62,957 nucleotides of DNA from Clostridium thermopalmarium DSM 5974. GTDB taxonomy: Bacteria; Bacillota; Clostridia; Clostridiales; Clostridiaceae. The notes beneath the pieces were generated by a model. That model ran no database searches. It was not told the origin of the DNA and worked only from the letters and a program-made list of their open reading frames with translations. This document shows positions 45,405-55,637 of this stretch, piece by piece (position 1 is the first letter of the stretch; each line of letters begins with the position of its first letter). Location: positions 1-62,957 of the forward strand of contig NZ_PVXN01000028.1 in the NCBI RefSeq assembly GCF_002995795.1. The letters run 5' to 3'. A program made the position numbers and the translations under genes.

Positions 45405-46853
45405 TTATATTCCTAAAACCTTGATATACTCTACCTGTGGGTCTTCTGTATCCGTGAGCATACTGTGTTGAGATTTTATGTACCTTATATATTCTATCAT
45501 ATCTTTGCTTATTCTTTCACCAGGAGTAACTATAGGTATTCCTGGAGGATATGCCATTATAGATTCTCCGCTTATCTCACCTTCTGCATCTTCAAGTTTT
45601 ATAAGTTTTTTGCTTGCATAAAAGGCATCTCTTGGTGATACTATTACCTCAGGATTTTCTAAGTTCACATTTGCAAACTCCATCTTACAGCCTCTATACT
45701 TTTTACTCATGCTCTTTAATGCTTCTATAAGAGCTCTAATAGATTCCTCATCATCCCCCACACTTACTATAGCCAGTACATTAAATACATCTCCAAGTTC
45801 CACTTGTATATTGTATTCATCTCTTAATATATCATAAGCCTTAAAACCTGTCATTCCAAGACCAGATACGTTGATTCCAAGTTTAGTTTCATCAAAATCA
45901 AAGACCCCTTCGTTTCCTATAAGCTCTTTACCAAAAGCATATAATCCTTCAATCTTATTTATCTCTTCTCTTGCCATTCTTGTAAGCTTTAGTATTCTAG
46001 TAAATATTTCTTCTCCTCTAGTAGCTAATATCTTTCTTGCTATATCAAGACTAGTCATTAATAAATACGAGGCACTTGTGGTCTGAGTTAAATTTAGCAT
46101 GGCTCTCACATGGTTTTTATCCACAAAGCCTTCATTTAAAAGTAGAACAGAGCTTTGAGTTAGGGATCCTCCTGTCTTATGAAGGCTTACTGCTGCCATA
46201 TCTGCTCCAAGTTCCATAGCTCCACAGGGAAGTTCTTTATGAAAACCTAGATGTGCTCCATGTGCTTCATCTACCACAACAGCCATTCCATTTTTATGAG
46301 CTACTTTTATTATATCTTTAAGATTTGATGTAACTCCATAATATGTTGGATTAATCAAAAAAACTGCCTTTGCATCTGGATTTTTAGCTATTGCCTTCTC
46401 TACACTTTCCACTGATACTCCCATGGCTATTCCTAATTTTTCGTCAGTCTCCGGCTGCACATAAACAGGCACTGCACCACTTAATATAAGTGAATTTATT
46501 GCAGATTTATGAGCATTTCTTGGCATAATTATTTTTTCTCCAGGATTGCACACACTCATTACCATAGCTTGAACACCAGATGATGTTCCATTGACCAAAA
46601 GAAAAGCATGATCTGAGCGATATGCATCTGCCATAAGCTTCTCTGCTTCTTTAATTACACCGCTGGGACTTCCAATGTTGTCTAACATCTCCATAGAGTT
46701 TACATCTACTTCCAAAACCCTATTTCCAAAGAATTCTGCAAGCTCTGGTATTCCTCTTCCATGTTTATGCCCCGGCACGTCGAAAGGGATTACTTGTTTT
46801 CTATGATAATCTTTTATTGCATCAAATAATGGAGTTTTGTATTGATTATTCAT
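45405..46853 (-). CDS. speA: Arginine decarboxylase, Orn/Lys/Arg decarboxylase family
   Basis: A 482-aa PLP enzyme of the short Gram-positive type. PLP contacts are VVDEAHGAHLGFH, and the Schiff-base Lys is in SLHKTGGSLTQ. A C-terminal Orn/DC_C domain ends with YPPGIPIVTPGE. Family members take Arg, Lys or Orn; agmatinase in the same operon points to Arg as substrate. The ATG at 46853 follows AGGTGG. Together speA, speE and speB form Arg to agmatine to putrescine to spermidine. Confidence 0.92.
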   Translation of the reverse strand: MNNQYKTPLFDAIKDYHRKQVIPFDVPGHKHGRGIPELAEFFGNRVLEVDVNSMEMLDNIGSPSGVIKEAEKLMADAYRSDHAFLLVNGTSSGVQAMVMSVCNPGEKIIMPRNAHKSAINSLILSGAVPVYVQPETDEKLGIAMGVSVESVEKAIAKNPDAKAVFLINPTYYGVTSNLKDIIKVAHKNGMAVVVDEAHGAHLGFHKELPCGAMELGADMAAVSLHKTGGSLTQSSVLLLNEGFVDKNHVRAMLNLTQTTSASYLLMTSLDIARKILATRGEEIFTRILKLTRMAREEINKIEGLYAFGKELIGNEGVFDFDETKLGINVSGLGMTGFKAYDILRDEYNIQVELGDVFNVLAIVSVGDDEESIRALIEALKSMSKKYRGCKMEFANVNLENPEVIVSPRDAFYASKKLIKLEDAEGEISGESIMAYPPGIPIVTPGERISKDMIEYIRYIKSQHSMLTDTEDPQVEYIKVLGI

Positions 46854-46921
46854 AAGTCTAACCACCTTTTTACGGAAAATTAATCAATACTTTTAATTTC
46901 TCCATTTATTTATTTTTTAAT

Positions 46922-48613
46922 CTATTTCCTTTCCTTAGCTAATAATTGGCTAACCTTTCCTGGAGGTACTGGTTTGCTAAAATAATATCCTTGCACCTCA
47001 TCACAATTTTTCTCCCTTAGAAAATTTATATGGTTTTCGGTCTCTACACCTTCTGCAATTACTTTTAAATTCAAAGTCTTGGCCAATTCTATAATTATAT
47101 TTGCGATAGAACCATTATCCTCAGATGGTATACCCATTATAAAGCTTCTATCGATTTTTAATCTATCTATAGGGAACTCCCTTAAATATGCTAAAGAGGA
47201 ATAGCCTGTACCAAAGTCGTCTATAGCCACTTGTACTCCTATTTCCTTTAACTCCGTAAGTATTTGAACAGCTTGCTCTATGTTTTCCATAAGCATTCTC
47301 TCTGTTATCTCAACTTCTAGATAATTTGGTGAAAGCCCTGTAGACTTTAATATTTTCTTTATTGTCTTTGATAAATTCTTCTTATTAAACTCTACAGCAG
47401 ATAGATTTACAGATACCATTAAATCTTTATACCCTTCATCATGCCACTTTTTATTTTGCTCACAGGCTTTTTTAATGGTCCATTCACTAATAGGTAAAAT
47501 AATACCCGTTTTTTCTGCTAAAGGAATAAATTTGTCTGGATATATCAATCCTAATTTAGGATGCTCCCATCTTATTAAAGCTTCCACCCCTGTAATATTC
47601 CCTGTTTTTATATTAACCTGAGGCTGATAGTAGAGTACGAACTCCTCATTTTCTATAGCATATTTAAGATATGTTATCATCTCCAACATTTCATATGCAT
47701 TTTCATTCATTTTTTTAGAATAAATCTGATAGTTATTTTTCCCATTTTCTTTAACATGATTCTGAGCTGATACGGCATTCTTAATCAACATTTCTGCATT
47801 CATTCCATCTAAAGGATATACTGTTATACCTATGCTGGCAGTCATAAAAATTTCTTTTCCTTGTATTATAAAAGGCTCAGAAAAAATCTCCAAAAGCTCA
47901 TTAGCTATGTATACAAGTTGATCTATATTTAATATGTTATCTACTATAATAGCAAATTCGTCACCAGTTATTCTAGATAAAGCATTTAGATTTTTTATTT
48001 GCTTTTTTAATCTTTTAGATACTTGAACAAGAATTTCATCTCCAGCCATATGTCCCATTGCTTCATTTATAAATCTAAAGTCATCTAATCCTAAAGTCAT
48101 TACTCCTATAAAGCTGTTATCTTTCTTAGCTCTAGTTATATCATCTTCTAAAATTTCTATAAATGCTGACTTCTGAAGAAGTCCAGTGAGAGCATCATAT
48201 CTTTTTAAATAGTTTATATTTTCCTGATCCCTTTTTCTTTCTCTAATTTCCTCTTCTAAAGCTTTGTTTTGCAAATAGATTTTTTTTAAATTTTTAATTA
48301 ATTGATTCTTCATGTTCTCTATAGAACTTGCTAATAATCCGATCTCATCTTGTCTATTTAACACTTCTTCAGGAATGCTTATATAATTACCTTTTTCTAT
48401 CTCTTTTATATAACTTGCTAGGATTATAATAGGCTTTCTTATTTTATTAGAAAATATAATCATAATCAATAATCCTAGTAAATTAAACATAAATAAGATA
48501 TATGTAGAGCTTGTCATGCTAAAAAACAAATTAGGAATAAGCAGTAGGATTACAGCTAATATAACCAGCTTTTTTCTTATACTTAATTTAAAAATCTTAT
48601 GCTTTGTATTCAT
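46922..48613 (-). CDS. Membrane GGDEF-EAL protein, probable cyclic-di-GMP phosphodiesterase
   Basis: A 563-aa protein. Two membrane helices at the start enclose almost no outside region, and a HAMP-like linker and coiled coil follow. The GGDEF domain (about 135-295) has TGDEF in place of GGDEF, so it may be inactive or regulatory. The EAL domain (about 310-560) looks complete: VEALIRWEHP, SVNLSAVEF, EVEITERML, IDDFGTGYS and IAEGVE. I predict net c-di-GMP breakdown. The ATG at 48613 has GAGGTG just upstream; an ATG at 48625 is less likely. Confidence 0.9.
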   Translation of the reverse strand: MNTKHKIFKLSIRKKLVILAVILLLIPNLFFSMTSSTYILFMFNLLGLLIMIIFSNKIRKPIIILASYIKEIEKGNYISIPEEVLNRQDEIGLLASSIENMKNQLIKNLKKIYLQNKALEEEIRERKRDQENINYLKRYDALTGLLQKSAFIEILEDDITRAKKDNSFIGVMTLGLDDFRFINEAMGHMAGDEILVQVSKRLKKQIKNLNALSRITGDEFAIIVDNILNIDQLVYIANELLEIFSEPFIIQGKEIFMTASIGITVYPLDGMNAEMLIKNAVSAQNHVKENGKNNYQIYSKKMNENAYEMLEMITYLKYAIENEEFVLYYQPQVNIKTGNITGVEALIRWEHPKLGLIYPDKFIPLAEKTGIILPISEWTIKKACEQNKKWHDEGYKDLMVSVNLSAVEFNKKNLSKTIKKILKSTGLSPNYLEVEITERMLMENIEQAVQILTELKEIGVQVAIDDFGTGYSSLAYLREFPIDRLKIDRSFIMGIPSEDNGSIANIIIELAKTLNLKVIAEGVETENHINFLREKNCDEVQGYYFSKPVPPGKVSQLLAKERK

Positions 48614-48707
48614 ATTACACCTCATTTTTCCTACGACTTATCCTAATTATACCATAATAAAAAATTTTTCTTTATACTTTTTATTATTTATATATTGCAT
48701 ATCTATA

Positions 48708-49352
48708 TCATAATTTTATTAATTTCCTCTTTTCATTATATTTTTTACATTTTTCCACAAATATGCTTATGTTTCTTTTCTCCTCTTCTATTTTCTCCTC
48801 TGTCATGTCTCCTCTTCCAAGCCTATCACATAAACATAATAAAGCCATTTCATCTATGGATACCTCTGATATCATTTTCCCTATATCCCCAAAGGGTAAA
48901 TCTTTAACAACAAATAACGCTTGCATATGCCATCTTACAAGAGAAGTAACTTTTTTTATAAAATTTTCATCATTAGTGAATTGGTGCAAAAATTCACTTG
49001 TCATTTTTGCACCAACTCTATCGTGATCATAAGATGTTATTCTTCCTTTTCTAACCTTAGTTGTAGGTCCTTTCCCAATATCATGTAAAAGAGCCGCCCA
49101 CATAAACGCTCTTGAATTTTCGCTTAACTCCTTTCTCTCAGCAGCATTATCCACTACAAGCATAGTATGATTCCACACGCTTCCTTCTGGATGATACTTT
49201 GGAGATTGATCTATTTTTATCAAATCCTTTAGCATTTTAAAAGGATATTCATTAAATACTTCTTTTTGTACTATACTATTAAAATATTCAGAAGGCCTTT
49301 TATCTTTCATTAAATGTTCTTCGAATTCTTCATATATCTCAGATTTATTCAT
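48708..49352 (-). CDS. HD-domain phosphohydrolase
   Basis: A 214-aa soluble protein with the HD domain of the CCA-adding-enzyme type: WNHTMLVVDNA, ALLHDIGKGPTT, SYDHDRVGAKM. These hold the metal-binding His and Asp. No nucleotidyltransferase domain is attached. The substrate is unknown, perhaps a nucleotide or RNA 2',3'-cyclic phosphate. The ATG follows AAGGAGG. It lies 54 nt behind the last antiporter gene with no clear terminator between, so read-through is possible. Confidence 0.85.
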   Translation of the reverse strand: MNKSEIYEEFEEHLMKDKRPSEYFNSIVQKEVFNEYPFKMLKDLIKIDQSPKYHPEGSVWNHTMLVVDNAAERKELSENSRAFMWAALLHDIGKGPTTKVRKGRITSYDHDRVGAKMTSEFLHQFTNDENFIKKVTSLVRWHMQALFVVKDLPFGDIGKMISEVSIDEMALLCLCDRLGRGDMTEEKIEEEKRNISIFVEKCKKYNEKRKLIKL

Positions 49353-49406
49353 ATTCAGTCCTCCTTTGTTTTTAATAGTAGTATTCCTTTTATACTAGAG
49401 TAATAT

Positions 49407-51398
49407 TTATTTTATTAAGATAACTAAAGATACAACCAGTACAGCTCCAAAAATGAAGATAGAATAGGTTATACTATTAAATATGTTTCCAATGATGTTA
49501 ACCATATCTTTTATATTGAATAAAGATTCATCCATTGGAGCTGTTCCTTTTTTATCTGTCACAAACCTTTCTTTGCTTATATTTTTTACTTTTAAAACAG
49601 CATTATCATATGCAACTTCAACTTTACCCAAAGCCTTAAATCCATTTCCTATAAATGCCGCAGACTTTATAATGCTTTCATCTATTATTCTTAAGATTAC
49701 TGAAGCTGCATTAAACACTTGCCTCATTACTGGTCTATATAAATCTCTTTCAAGGTTAAACCAGCCAAGAGCTATGTTTTCGTAGAACCAATCCTTTCCC
49801 ATGCCTTTCCTTAAACATCCTCTTACAAAACCTATATATACTATTACTCCATAGAATATGGTCAAAATTGATGTCTTTATATTATGGAAGGAATAAAAAT
49901 GCACTTTAGGCACATCCTTAACATTAAATGTTCCCATAGTTCCAGAAATTACATTAATAATCTTATCAGGCTTAAGTCCTATATATAAAACCATCCCTGC
50001 AAGAATCATCATAGGTATAATTGCCTTAGTAGTTATTCTTCCTTTAACAGTCCTAAAATCATTTATACTTTCTTCAACAAATACGGCTATAAAAATCTTT
50101 AAAAGATATGCAGTAGTAAAAGCACTGCTTAAAGTGAATATAACCTCTGCTAAAATAAATATATTTCCTCCATAAATATGATGTGCTTCAGATAAAGCCT
50201 CATGAAGAAGATTTTTGCTTGCAAATCCATTAAATCCTGGCATTCCTATAATTGCGCATAAACCTATAAAAAATAGTATTTTTAAAACCTTTTTATTTTT
50301 TCCAAAACCACCTATTTCATTTATACTAAGTTCATGAAGAACCATATAAATAGTCCCTGCTAACATAAATAATAAAACCTTAAATATAGCATGATTTATA
50401 ATATGATATAAAGTTCCATATACAGCTATTGCTCTATGCTCCTTTAATATTCCCATAAGTCCTATTCCTATGAGAATATATCCTATTTGACTCATACTGC
50501 TGTATGCAAGAATTCTCTTTATATTTCTTTGGAACATAGCTAAAAGTCCACCTAAAAACATATTTATAAATCCTAAAACCAGTATTACAAGAGCTATAAT
50601 AAAATCTCCACCCATTATTTCCATGGTAATTATTATCCCAAATATACCTGTCTTTAGGAGTATGCCTGATAATATGGCACTAGCTGGAGCTGGTGCTGCA
50701 GGATGAGCCTTTGGAAGCCAGACATGGAGCGGTACCATACCAGCCTTAACTCCAAAACCTATAATAATAAGTGTGGATATAAGGTATTTTATATTTCCTA
50801 AACTTTGGCATGCAACTTGAAGTTCTGTTATACTCAAAGTTTTTGTATAATCATACAATAGGAAGAGTCCCATAAGAAGGATTAACCCTCCACTAACCGC
50901 CATTACTATATAAGTGTCTCCCGCCTCATGTGAGTAATCGTCCTCATCATGAATAACCAATGCATAAGATGTAAGGGACATAATTTCGAAAAAAGTAAAC
51001 AGATTTAGAATATTTTCTGATATAAATATTCCAATAGTGCTCCATAAAGTAAGCATGAAAAACAGATAATATCTATTTCTGTTTTTATAGCTTATAAGAT
51101 ATTGTGTAGAATAAATTGTGGTCAAAAACCATACCATAGATGCAAGCCATACAAAAATATATCTAAAAACATCTATTTTTAAGTGAAGTCCAGTTCCCAT
51201 AACATTAGGAACTGATACTTCTACTACACCTATTTTCACATATCTATATAAAAGCATAACTGCAATAAATGTTATTCCTGTCATTATAATGTTAAAAGTA
51301 TCTCTATATTTTTCATTTCTTCTTCCTAAAATATATCCAATAAAACAACCTATAAGAGGAAATATTATAATAAACCATAAAAGGCATTTTCCATTCAT
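49407..51398 (-). CDS. Antiporter subunit, NuoL/HyfB-like with C-terminal extension (third D-type subunit)
   Basis: A 663-aa membrane protein, about 170 residues longer than its two paralogues upstream. The proton_antipo_M core keeps the functional Glu in NLFTFFEIMSLTS and the Lys/His stretch GMVPLHVWLPKAHPAAPAP. The C-terminal extension has more helices and a charged region, as in NuoL, HyfB or HycC. This extension may clamp neighbouring subunits, as the lateral helix does in complex I. It is the last gene of the operon. It may replace the MrpA N-terminal part, which is otherwise missing. Confidence 0.9.
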   Translation of the reverse strand: MNGKCLLWFIIIFPLIGCFIGYILGRRNEKYRDTFNIIMTGITFIAVMLLYRYVKIGVVEVSVPNVMGTGLHLKIDVFRYIFVWLASMVWFLTTIYSTQYLISYKNRNRYYLFFMLTLWSTIGIFISENILNLFTFFEIMSLTSYALVIHDEDDYSHEAGDTYIVMAVSGGLILLMGLFLLYDYTKTLSITELQVACQSLGNIKYLISTLIIIGFGVKAGMVPLHVWLPKAHPAAPAPASAILSGILLKTGIFGIIITMEIMGGDFIIALVILVLGFINMFLGGLLAMFQRNIKRILAYSSMSQIGYILIGIGLMGILKEHRAIAVYGTLYHIINHAIFKVLLFMLAGTIYMVLHELSINEIGGFGKNKKVLKILFFIGLCAIIGMPGFNGFASKNLLHEALSEAHHIYGGNIFILAEVIFTLSSAFTTAYLLKIFIAVFVEESINDFRTVKGRITTKAIIPMMILAGMVLYIGLKPDKIINVISGTMGTFNVKDVPKVHFYSFHNIKTSILTIFYGVIVYIGFVRGCLRKGMGKDWFYENIALGWFNLERDLYRPVMRQVFNAASVILRIIDESIIKSAAFIGNGFKALGKVEVAYDNAVLKVKNISKERFVTDKKGTAPMDESLFNIKDMVNIIGNIFNSITYSIFIFGAVLVVSLVILIK

Positions 51399-51412
51399 TA
51401 TCTCACACTCCT

Positions 51413-52855
51413 TTACATTACTTCCTCAGCAATTTCCTGTATAAAAGAAATCACCGGATTTGGAAATAAACCTAAAATTATTACTATTGTAGTTATAATA
51501 ACAATAGGAATTAGCATCTTTTTAGGAGATTCTTTTACTATAATCTCTTTATCATCTTCCTTTTTAAAAAAGGCAGCTGTAACTACAGGAAGAAGATATA
51601 ATGCTGTTAATACTGCACTTATAAGGAGTATAGCTGGAAATAGTATTTTCCCTGCCATAAGCCCCCCTTGTGCTAAGAACCACTTGCTTACAAATCCGTT
51701 ACTTGGAGGAATTCCAATAAGGGATATTGATGAGATTCCAAAGCACCACATGGTAACCGGCATTCTTTTGCCTATGCCTTTTATTTCACTAATCTTAGTC
51801 TTTCCTGTAGTATACATGATTGCTCCTACTGAAAAGAATAAAACAATTTTTATAACTGCATGATTTATAAGATGAAGAATTCCTCCTACAAAAGCATCCT
51901 TATTTAAGAGTATAATTCCAAGAAGAATATATCCCAGCTGACTTATGGTAGAGTAAGCTAGTCTCTTTTTTAAATTTTCTTGGTGAAGAGCTAAGAATGA
52001 TCCTAAAAGTATTGTTATAACAATTGGTATACTCATGTATACACTTGCCTTAGTTTTTCTTATAACTTCCACTCCAAATATGAAATAGCTCATTCTAATA
52101 AGTGAAAAGACACCTGACTTTACCACAGCTACTGCATGTAAGAGAGAACTTACTGGTGTTGGTGCTACCATAGCTGAAGGAAGCCATGAGTGAAATGGAA
52201 CTAAAGCAGCCTTCACTCCAAATCCGATAAACATACTAATATAAATCCCTAACATTACTTTTGTATCATAAATTCCAGTTACAATTCCTCCTGGATTAAA
52301 ATCTAAGGTTTTAGATATACTAAACAATATCATCATCCCTAGAAGAACTAAAGTTGCTCCTCCAAAAGAATATATAAGATATTTTTTCCCACTATCAATA
52401 GCTTCTTTGGTACCATTATGAATGACTAACGGAAAAGTAGCTAAGGTAAGAAGCTCATAAAATATATAAAGGGTAAAAAGATTACCTGAAAATCCTATTC
52501 CAAGGGTAATTCCAAGTGTTAAAATGAAGAATGAAAAAAATCTAGTTTCCTTTCCTTCATGTTTCATATATTCCATAGAGTAAAATGTTGTAAATATCCA
52601 TAATGTTGATACTAGAATAGAAAACAATACACCTAGCTTGTCAATTTTAAAATATACATTTACAAATTCATTTAATTTTAGTATGTGTATATTGCCGTAT
52701 CCCACAAAATGAAATGCACACAAAGTAAATATAAAATTAAGAATAACTCCTAAGGCCACATAAACATTTCTTGCTCTTTCCTTAAACTTAGCTATGGGCA
52801 GGATAACAGCAAGCAGCGCAGGAAAGAAAACTGGAAGTAAGATTAAGCTGTTCAT
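51413..52855 (-). CDS. Antiporter subunit, NuoM/MbhH-like (second D-type subunit)
   Basis: A 480-aa protein with about 14 helices. The proton_antipo_M core has the Glu in LYIFYELLTLATFP and the Lys-containing GVKAALVPFHSWLPSAMVAP, followed by TPVSSLLHAVAVV, which is closer to MbhH/NuoM/NuoL proteins than to MrpD. It would carry ions or protons across the membrane. The ATG follows AGGGGG. It lies between two other D-type genes at 10-14 nt distance. Confidence 0.9.
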   Translation of the reverse strand: MNSLILLPVFFPALLAVILPIAKFKERARNVYVALGVILNFIFTLCAFHFVGYGNIHILKLNEFVNVYFKIDKLGVLFSILVSTLWIFTTFYSMEYMKHEGKETRFFSFFILTLGITLGIGFSGNLFTLYIFYELLTLATFPLVIHNGTKEAIDSGKKYLIYSFGGATLVLLGMMILFSISKTLDFNPGGIVTGIYDTKVMLGIYISMFIGFGVKAALVPFHSWLPSAMVAPTPVSSLLHAVAVVKSGVFSLIRMSYFIFGVEVIRKTKASVYMSIPIVITILLGSFLALHQENLKKRLAYSTISQLGYILLGIILLNKDAFVGGILHLINHAVIKIVLFFSVGAIMYTTGKTKISEIKGIGKRMPVTMWCFGISSISLIGIPPSNGFVSKWFLAQGGLMAGKILFPAILLISAVLTALYLLPVVTAAFFKKEDDKEIIVKESPKKMLIPIVIITTIVIILGLFPNPVISFIQEIAEEVM

Positions 52856-52865
52856 AAGTATCCCC

Positions 52866-54335
52866 CTATACTATACCGAGTTGAATTAAATCTATAATTC
52901 TTCCTGAAACAATTCCTGTATATACCATTACCATTACTAAAACTATGACTGGAAGTATCTCTTTTACAGGCTTTCTTTTAGACTTATAAACTTTACCTTT
53001 TAAATTTTCTTCTCCGAAAAATCCATTTATTACAATAGGAAGATAATATACAGCGTTTAGAAGACTGCTTGCTAATATAACTCCTAACAATAGTAATTTA
53101 TCTACTCTTATACTTGCTAAAGCTAAATACCACTTGCTAATAAAACCAGGAAGAATAGGTATTCCTATCATTGATAATGCCCCTATTAAGAATAATGATA
53201 GAGTAACAGGCATTTCTTTTCCTATTCCTTTTAAATGTTCTAATTCCTTATGCCCAGTTTTTTCAATCATAGCTCCAACAGTTAAAAACAAAGCTGATTT
53301 TGTTACTGCATGGGCTATTATGTGAAATATTGCTATTGCAACTCCAAATTCCGTACCAAGTCCTATCCCCAAAAATATATATCCCATTTGAGCTACACTA
53401 GAGTAAGCAATCATTCTTTTTATGTTCTTTTGAAATATAGCAAACACAGAACCCATTATCATTCCCATACTTCCAAGAATTAATATTATGCTCAATATTA
53501 GAAAATTGCTTATTATCTCTATTCCAAAAGCTCTATACAATATCTTGATTAAAAGAAGTACAAAAGCCTTTAAAACTAAAGATGATAATATAGCACTAGA
53601 TGAAGTTGGAGCACTTGAGTGTGCATCCGGAAGCCACGTATGAAGAGGAAACATAGAACTTTTTACACCAAGACCTACAGTAAAAAGCCCAAGACTTATT
53701 AATATTAAGTTTGGATAATCTTTATAATTGTTTATTAGCACTTCATGAATATAAGAAATATTTAAGTGCCCTGTTATGGAATATAGAAAGGCAATCCCCA
53801 TGAGTACAAGGCCCGAACCAAGACAGCTTGTAATTAAATATTTTAGAGTAGCTTTTATATTTTCTTTTTTGTCCTTTATCACAATAATTCCACAAGAAGC
53901 TAAAGTCGCCACTTCTACAAATACAAAACTGTTAAATAAATCATTAGTGTATACAACTCCAAGTAACGAACCAATTAAAATATTGATAAGCATATAGTAT
54001 AAAGGTATTCTGCTTTCTTTAATTTCCTTGTCTATGCTGTAGATGGAATACCATATAACCATTAGAGATATAAAAGTAAATAAAACTCCCATAATTATTT
54101 CTACATTTCCTATATAAAACTCAATTCCTATAGGTGCATTAAAATGTCCTACTTTATAGAAAAACTTTCCTTTTTCAATAACATATATTAATACTGACGC
54201 CGAAAAAAGAAAACATAGTCCCATAGACATAATACTTATAGCTTTCACAACATTATTCTTCTTTATAATAGGCATGATAAAAGAAGTAACAAACAAAATC
54301 AGGACAACTAAAAGCGGAAAACTTTTAATAATCAA
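52866..54335 (-). CDS. Antiporter subunit, MrpD-like (first D-type subunit)
   Basis: A 489-aa protein with about 14 helices. The functional Glu lies in FNSFVFVEVATLAS and the Lys in GVKSSMFPLHTWLPDAHSSAP. It follows mrpC after 3 nt, the place MrpD takes in Mrp operons, so it is the best MrpD candidate. The TTG start follows GGAGGAG. The three D-type genes in a row are a feature of this operon. Confidence 0.9.
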   Translation of the reverse strand: MIIKSFPLLVVLILFVTSFIMPIIKKNNVVKAISIMSMGLCFLFSASVLIYVIEKGKFFYKVGHFNAPIGIEFYIGNVEIIMGVLFTFISLMVIWYSIYSIDKEIKESRIPLYYMLINILIGSLLGVVYTNDLFNSFVFVEVATLASCGIIVIKDKKENIKATLKYLITSCLGSGLVLMGIAFLYSITGHLNISYIHEVLINNYKDYPNLILISLGLFTVGLGVKSSMFPLHTWLPDAHSSAPTSSSAILSSLVLKAFVLLLIKILYRAFGIEIISNFLILSIILILGSMGMIMGSVFAIFQKNIKRMIAYSSVAQMGYIFLGIGLGTEFGVAIAIFHIIAHAVTKSALFLTVGAMIEKTGHKELEHLKGIGKEMPVTLSLFLIGALSMIGIPILPGFISKWYLALASIRVDKLLLLGVILASSLLNAVYYLPIVINGFFGEENLKGKVYKSKRKPVKEILPVIVLVMVMVYTGIVSGRIIDLIQLGIV

Positions 54336-54338
54336 TAT

Positions 54339-54701
54339 TTACTCCTCCTCCATTTTCATAATTTCGTCTAACTCTATAGTTCCATACTTTTCATTTAGCT
54401 TTATAGTAAGAGCTAATGCAAATGCTGTTGTGCTAACAGCTACTACAATACCTGTAAGCATTAGAGATGTAGGAATAGGATTAATATACCCCTGTACTCC
54501 TTTAAACTTTCCAATTATTATAGGGGCTTCCCTTCCATCTATATATCCTTTTGCTATGAAGAATAAGAAAACTGCTGTATCCATAATATTCATTCCTATA
54601 ATCTTTTTAATTAAGTTATTATGAAGCAAAAGTGTGGCAAAACCTATACAAAATAGAATAACGGCACCTGATTCATAATAATTTTTTATTAACACTTCCA
54701 T
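54339..54701 (-). CDS. Antiporter subunit MrpC/NuoK-like
   Basis: A 120-aa protein with three helices and the NuoK/MrpC pattern: FATLLHNNLIKKIIGMNIMD, a cytoplasmic-side loop, and PTSLMLTGIVVAVSTTAFAL. NuoK-like subunits couple movements between larger antiporter subunits. It begins exactly after the end of mrpB. Confidence 0.92.
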   Translation of the reverse strand: MEVLIKNYYESGAVILFCIGFATLLLHNNLIKKIIGMNIMDTAVFLFFIAKGYIDGREAPIIIGKFKGVQGYINPIPTSLMLTGIVVAVSTTAFALALTIKLNEKYGTIELDEIMKMEEE

Positions 54702-55121
54702 CTATATTTCTCCCTCATCAAATAAACTGTAAAAAAAGTATATTGTTATAGAAACGATAGCACCTACTAATATATTAAGAGGCAATATAAATCCTCCACT
54801 TAATATCTTTCCTGGAGTTCCTAAGGGTGGCTGTGGAAAATTTAGTTCGCTTCCTCCAGATATAAAGCTGTATCCCTTTAAGACACCATATAAAATTACA
54901 GATAAACAAAGAATTTTCATTAAAAGCTTATAACTTAATTTTTCTTTAGTCTGTTCTCTCCCATGGACAATTCTAAGTAGAATAAAGCTAACTCCAATAA
55001 TTGTACCTCCAGCAAATCCTCCTCCTGGACTTAGATGTCCATGAAATATAACATAACATCCAAAAATCTGTATAAAAGGGATAACTACCTTACTTATTTC
55101 CCTTAAAATTGTATCTTTCAT
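54702..55121 (-). CDS. Antiporter subunit MrpB (MnhB domain)
   Basis: A 139-aa protein with four helices and the MnhB mark GHLSPGGGFAGGTIIG. In Mrp complexes MrpB sits beside the C-terminal part of MrpA; here that part is supplied by the two separate small genes just upstream. The ATG follows AGGAGG. Confidence 0.92.
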   Translation of the reverse strand: MKDTILREISKVVIPFIQIFGCYVIFHGHLSPGGGFAGGTIIGVSFILLRIVHGREQTKEKLSYKLLMKILCLSVILYGVLKGYSFISGGSELNFPQPPLGTPGKILSGGFILPLNILVGAIVSITIYFFYSLFDEGEI

Positions 55122-55131
55122 GGTGTTCCTC

Positions 55132-55401
55132 CTATTTTTCCTTTAAAAGAATTATTACAATTACAGCTGAAGTAAATAAAACACTGGATTCTACAAAAGT
55201 ATCAAAAGCACGATAATCTAATATAATTCCTGAAACAATGTTAGTAGCTCCAGTATCTTTAACAGAGTTTTCTACATAATATTCGTACACCTCATTGTTT
55301 GCAGGATTTTTTGCTTCTCCAAATGTAGGCAAATCCATAACTCCTAAAAGCAAAATGAAACTTAATGTTACTGTAATTATAAAAGCAAATATCTTTTTCA
55401 T
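55132..55401 (-). CDS. MbhE-like antiporter subunit (separate MrpA C-terminal piece)
   Basis: An 89-aa protein with two helices joined by a polar outside stretch; the second half, IVSGIILDYRAFDTFVESSV, is the MbhE mark. In classical Mrp this sequence is fused to MrpA or MrpB; in Mbh/Mbs complexes of archaea it is a separate subunit, as here. It overlaps the MbhD-like gene by 4 nt. Confidence 0.9.
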   Translation of the reverse strand: MKKIFAFIITVTLSFILLLGVMDLPTFGEAKNPANNEVYEYYVENSVKDTGATNIVSGIILDYRAFDTFVESSVLFTSAVIVIILLKEK

Positions 55402-55637
55402 CTCTTTGCTCCTTTAATTCTTTTTAGTGTAAGTACAAACAAAAGTGTTGTGATTCCTGCCCCTACAGCAGCTTCTGTAATGGCTACATCTGGTGCATTA
55501 AGCTGCTGCCATAAAATAGCCATGATTAAGCTGTAAACCGTAAAAACAATTATGGCACCTAACAAGTTTTTAATCACTGATACGGATACAGCAGAAATTA
55601 TTAAAAATGCAAGCATAATCATGCTAAATATCTTCAT
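55398..55637 (-). CDS. MbhD-like antiporter subunit (DUF4040; separate MrpA C-terminal piece)
   Basis: A 79-aa protein with three helices. The stretch NLLGAIIVFTVYSLIMAILW and the conserved APDVAITEAAVGAGI identify DUF4040/MbhD, a NuoJ-like part of the membrane arm. The conserved acidic residues in APDVAITEA are intact. It overlaps mrpG by 14 nt and the MbhE-like gene by 4 nt. Confidence 0.9.
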   Translation of the reverse strand: MKIFSMIMLAFLIISAVSVSVIKNLLGAIIVFTVYSLIMAILWQQLNAPDVAITEAAVGAGITTLLFVLTLKRIKGAKR

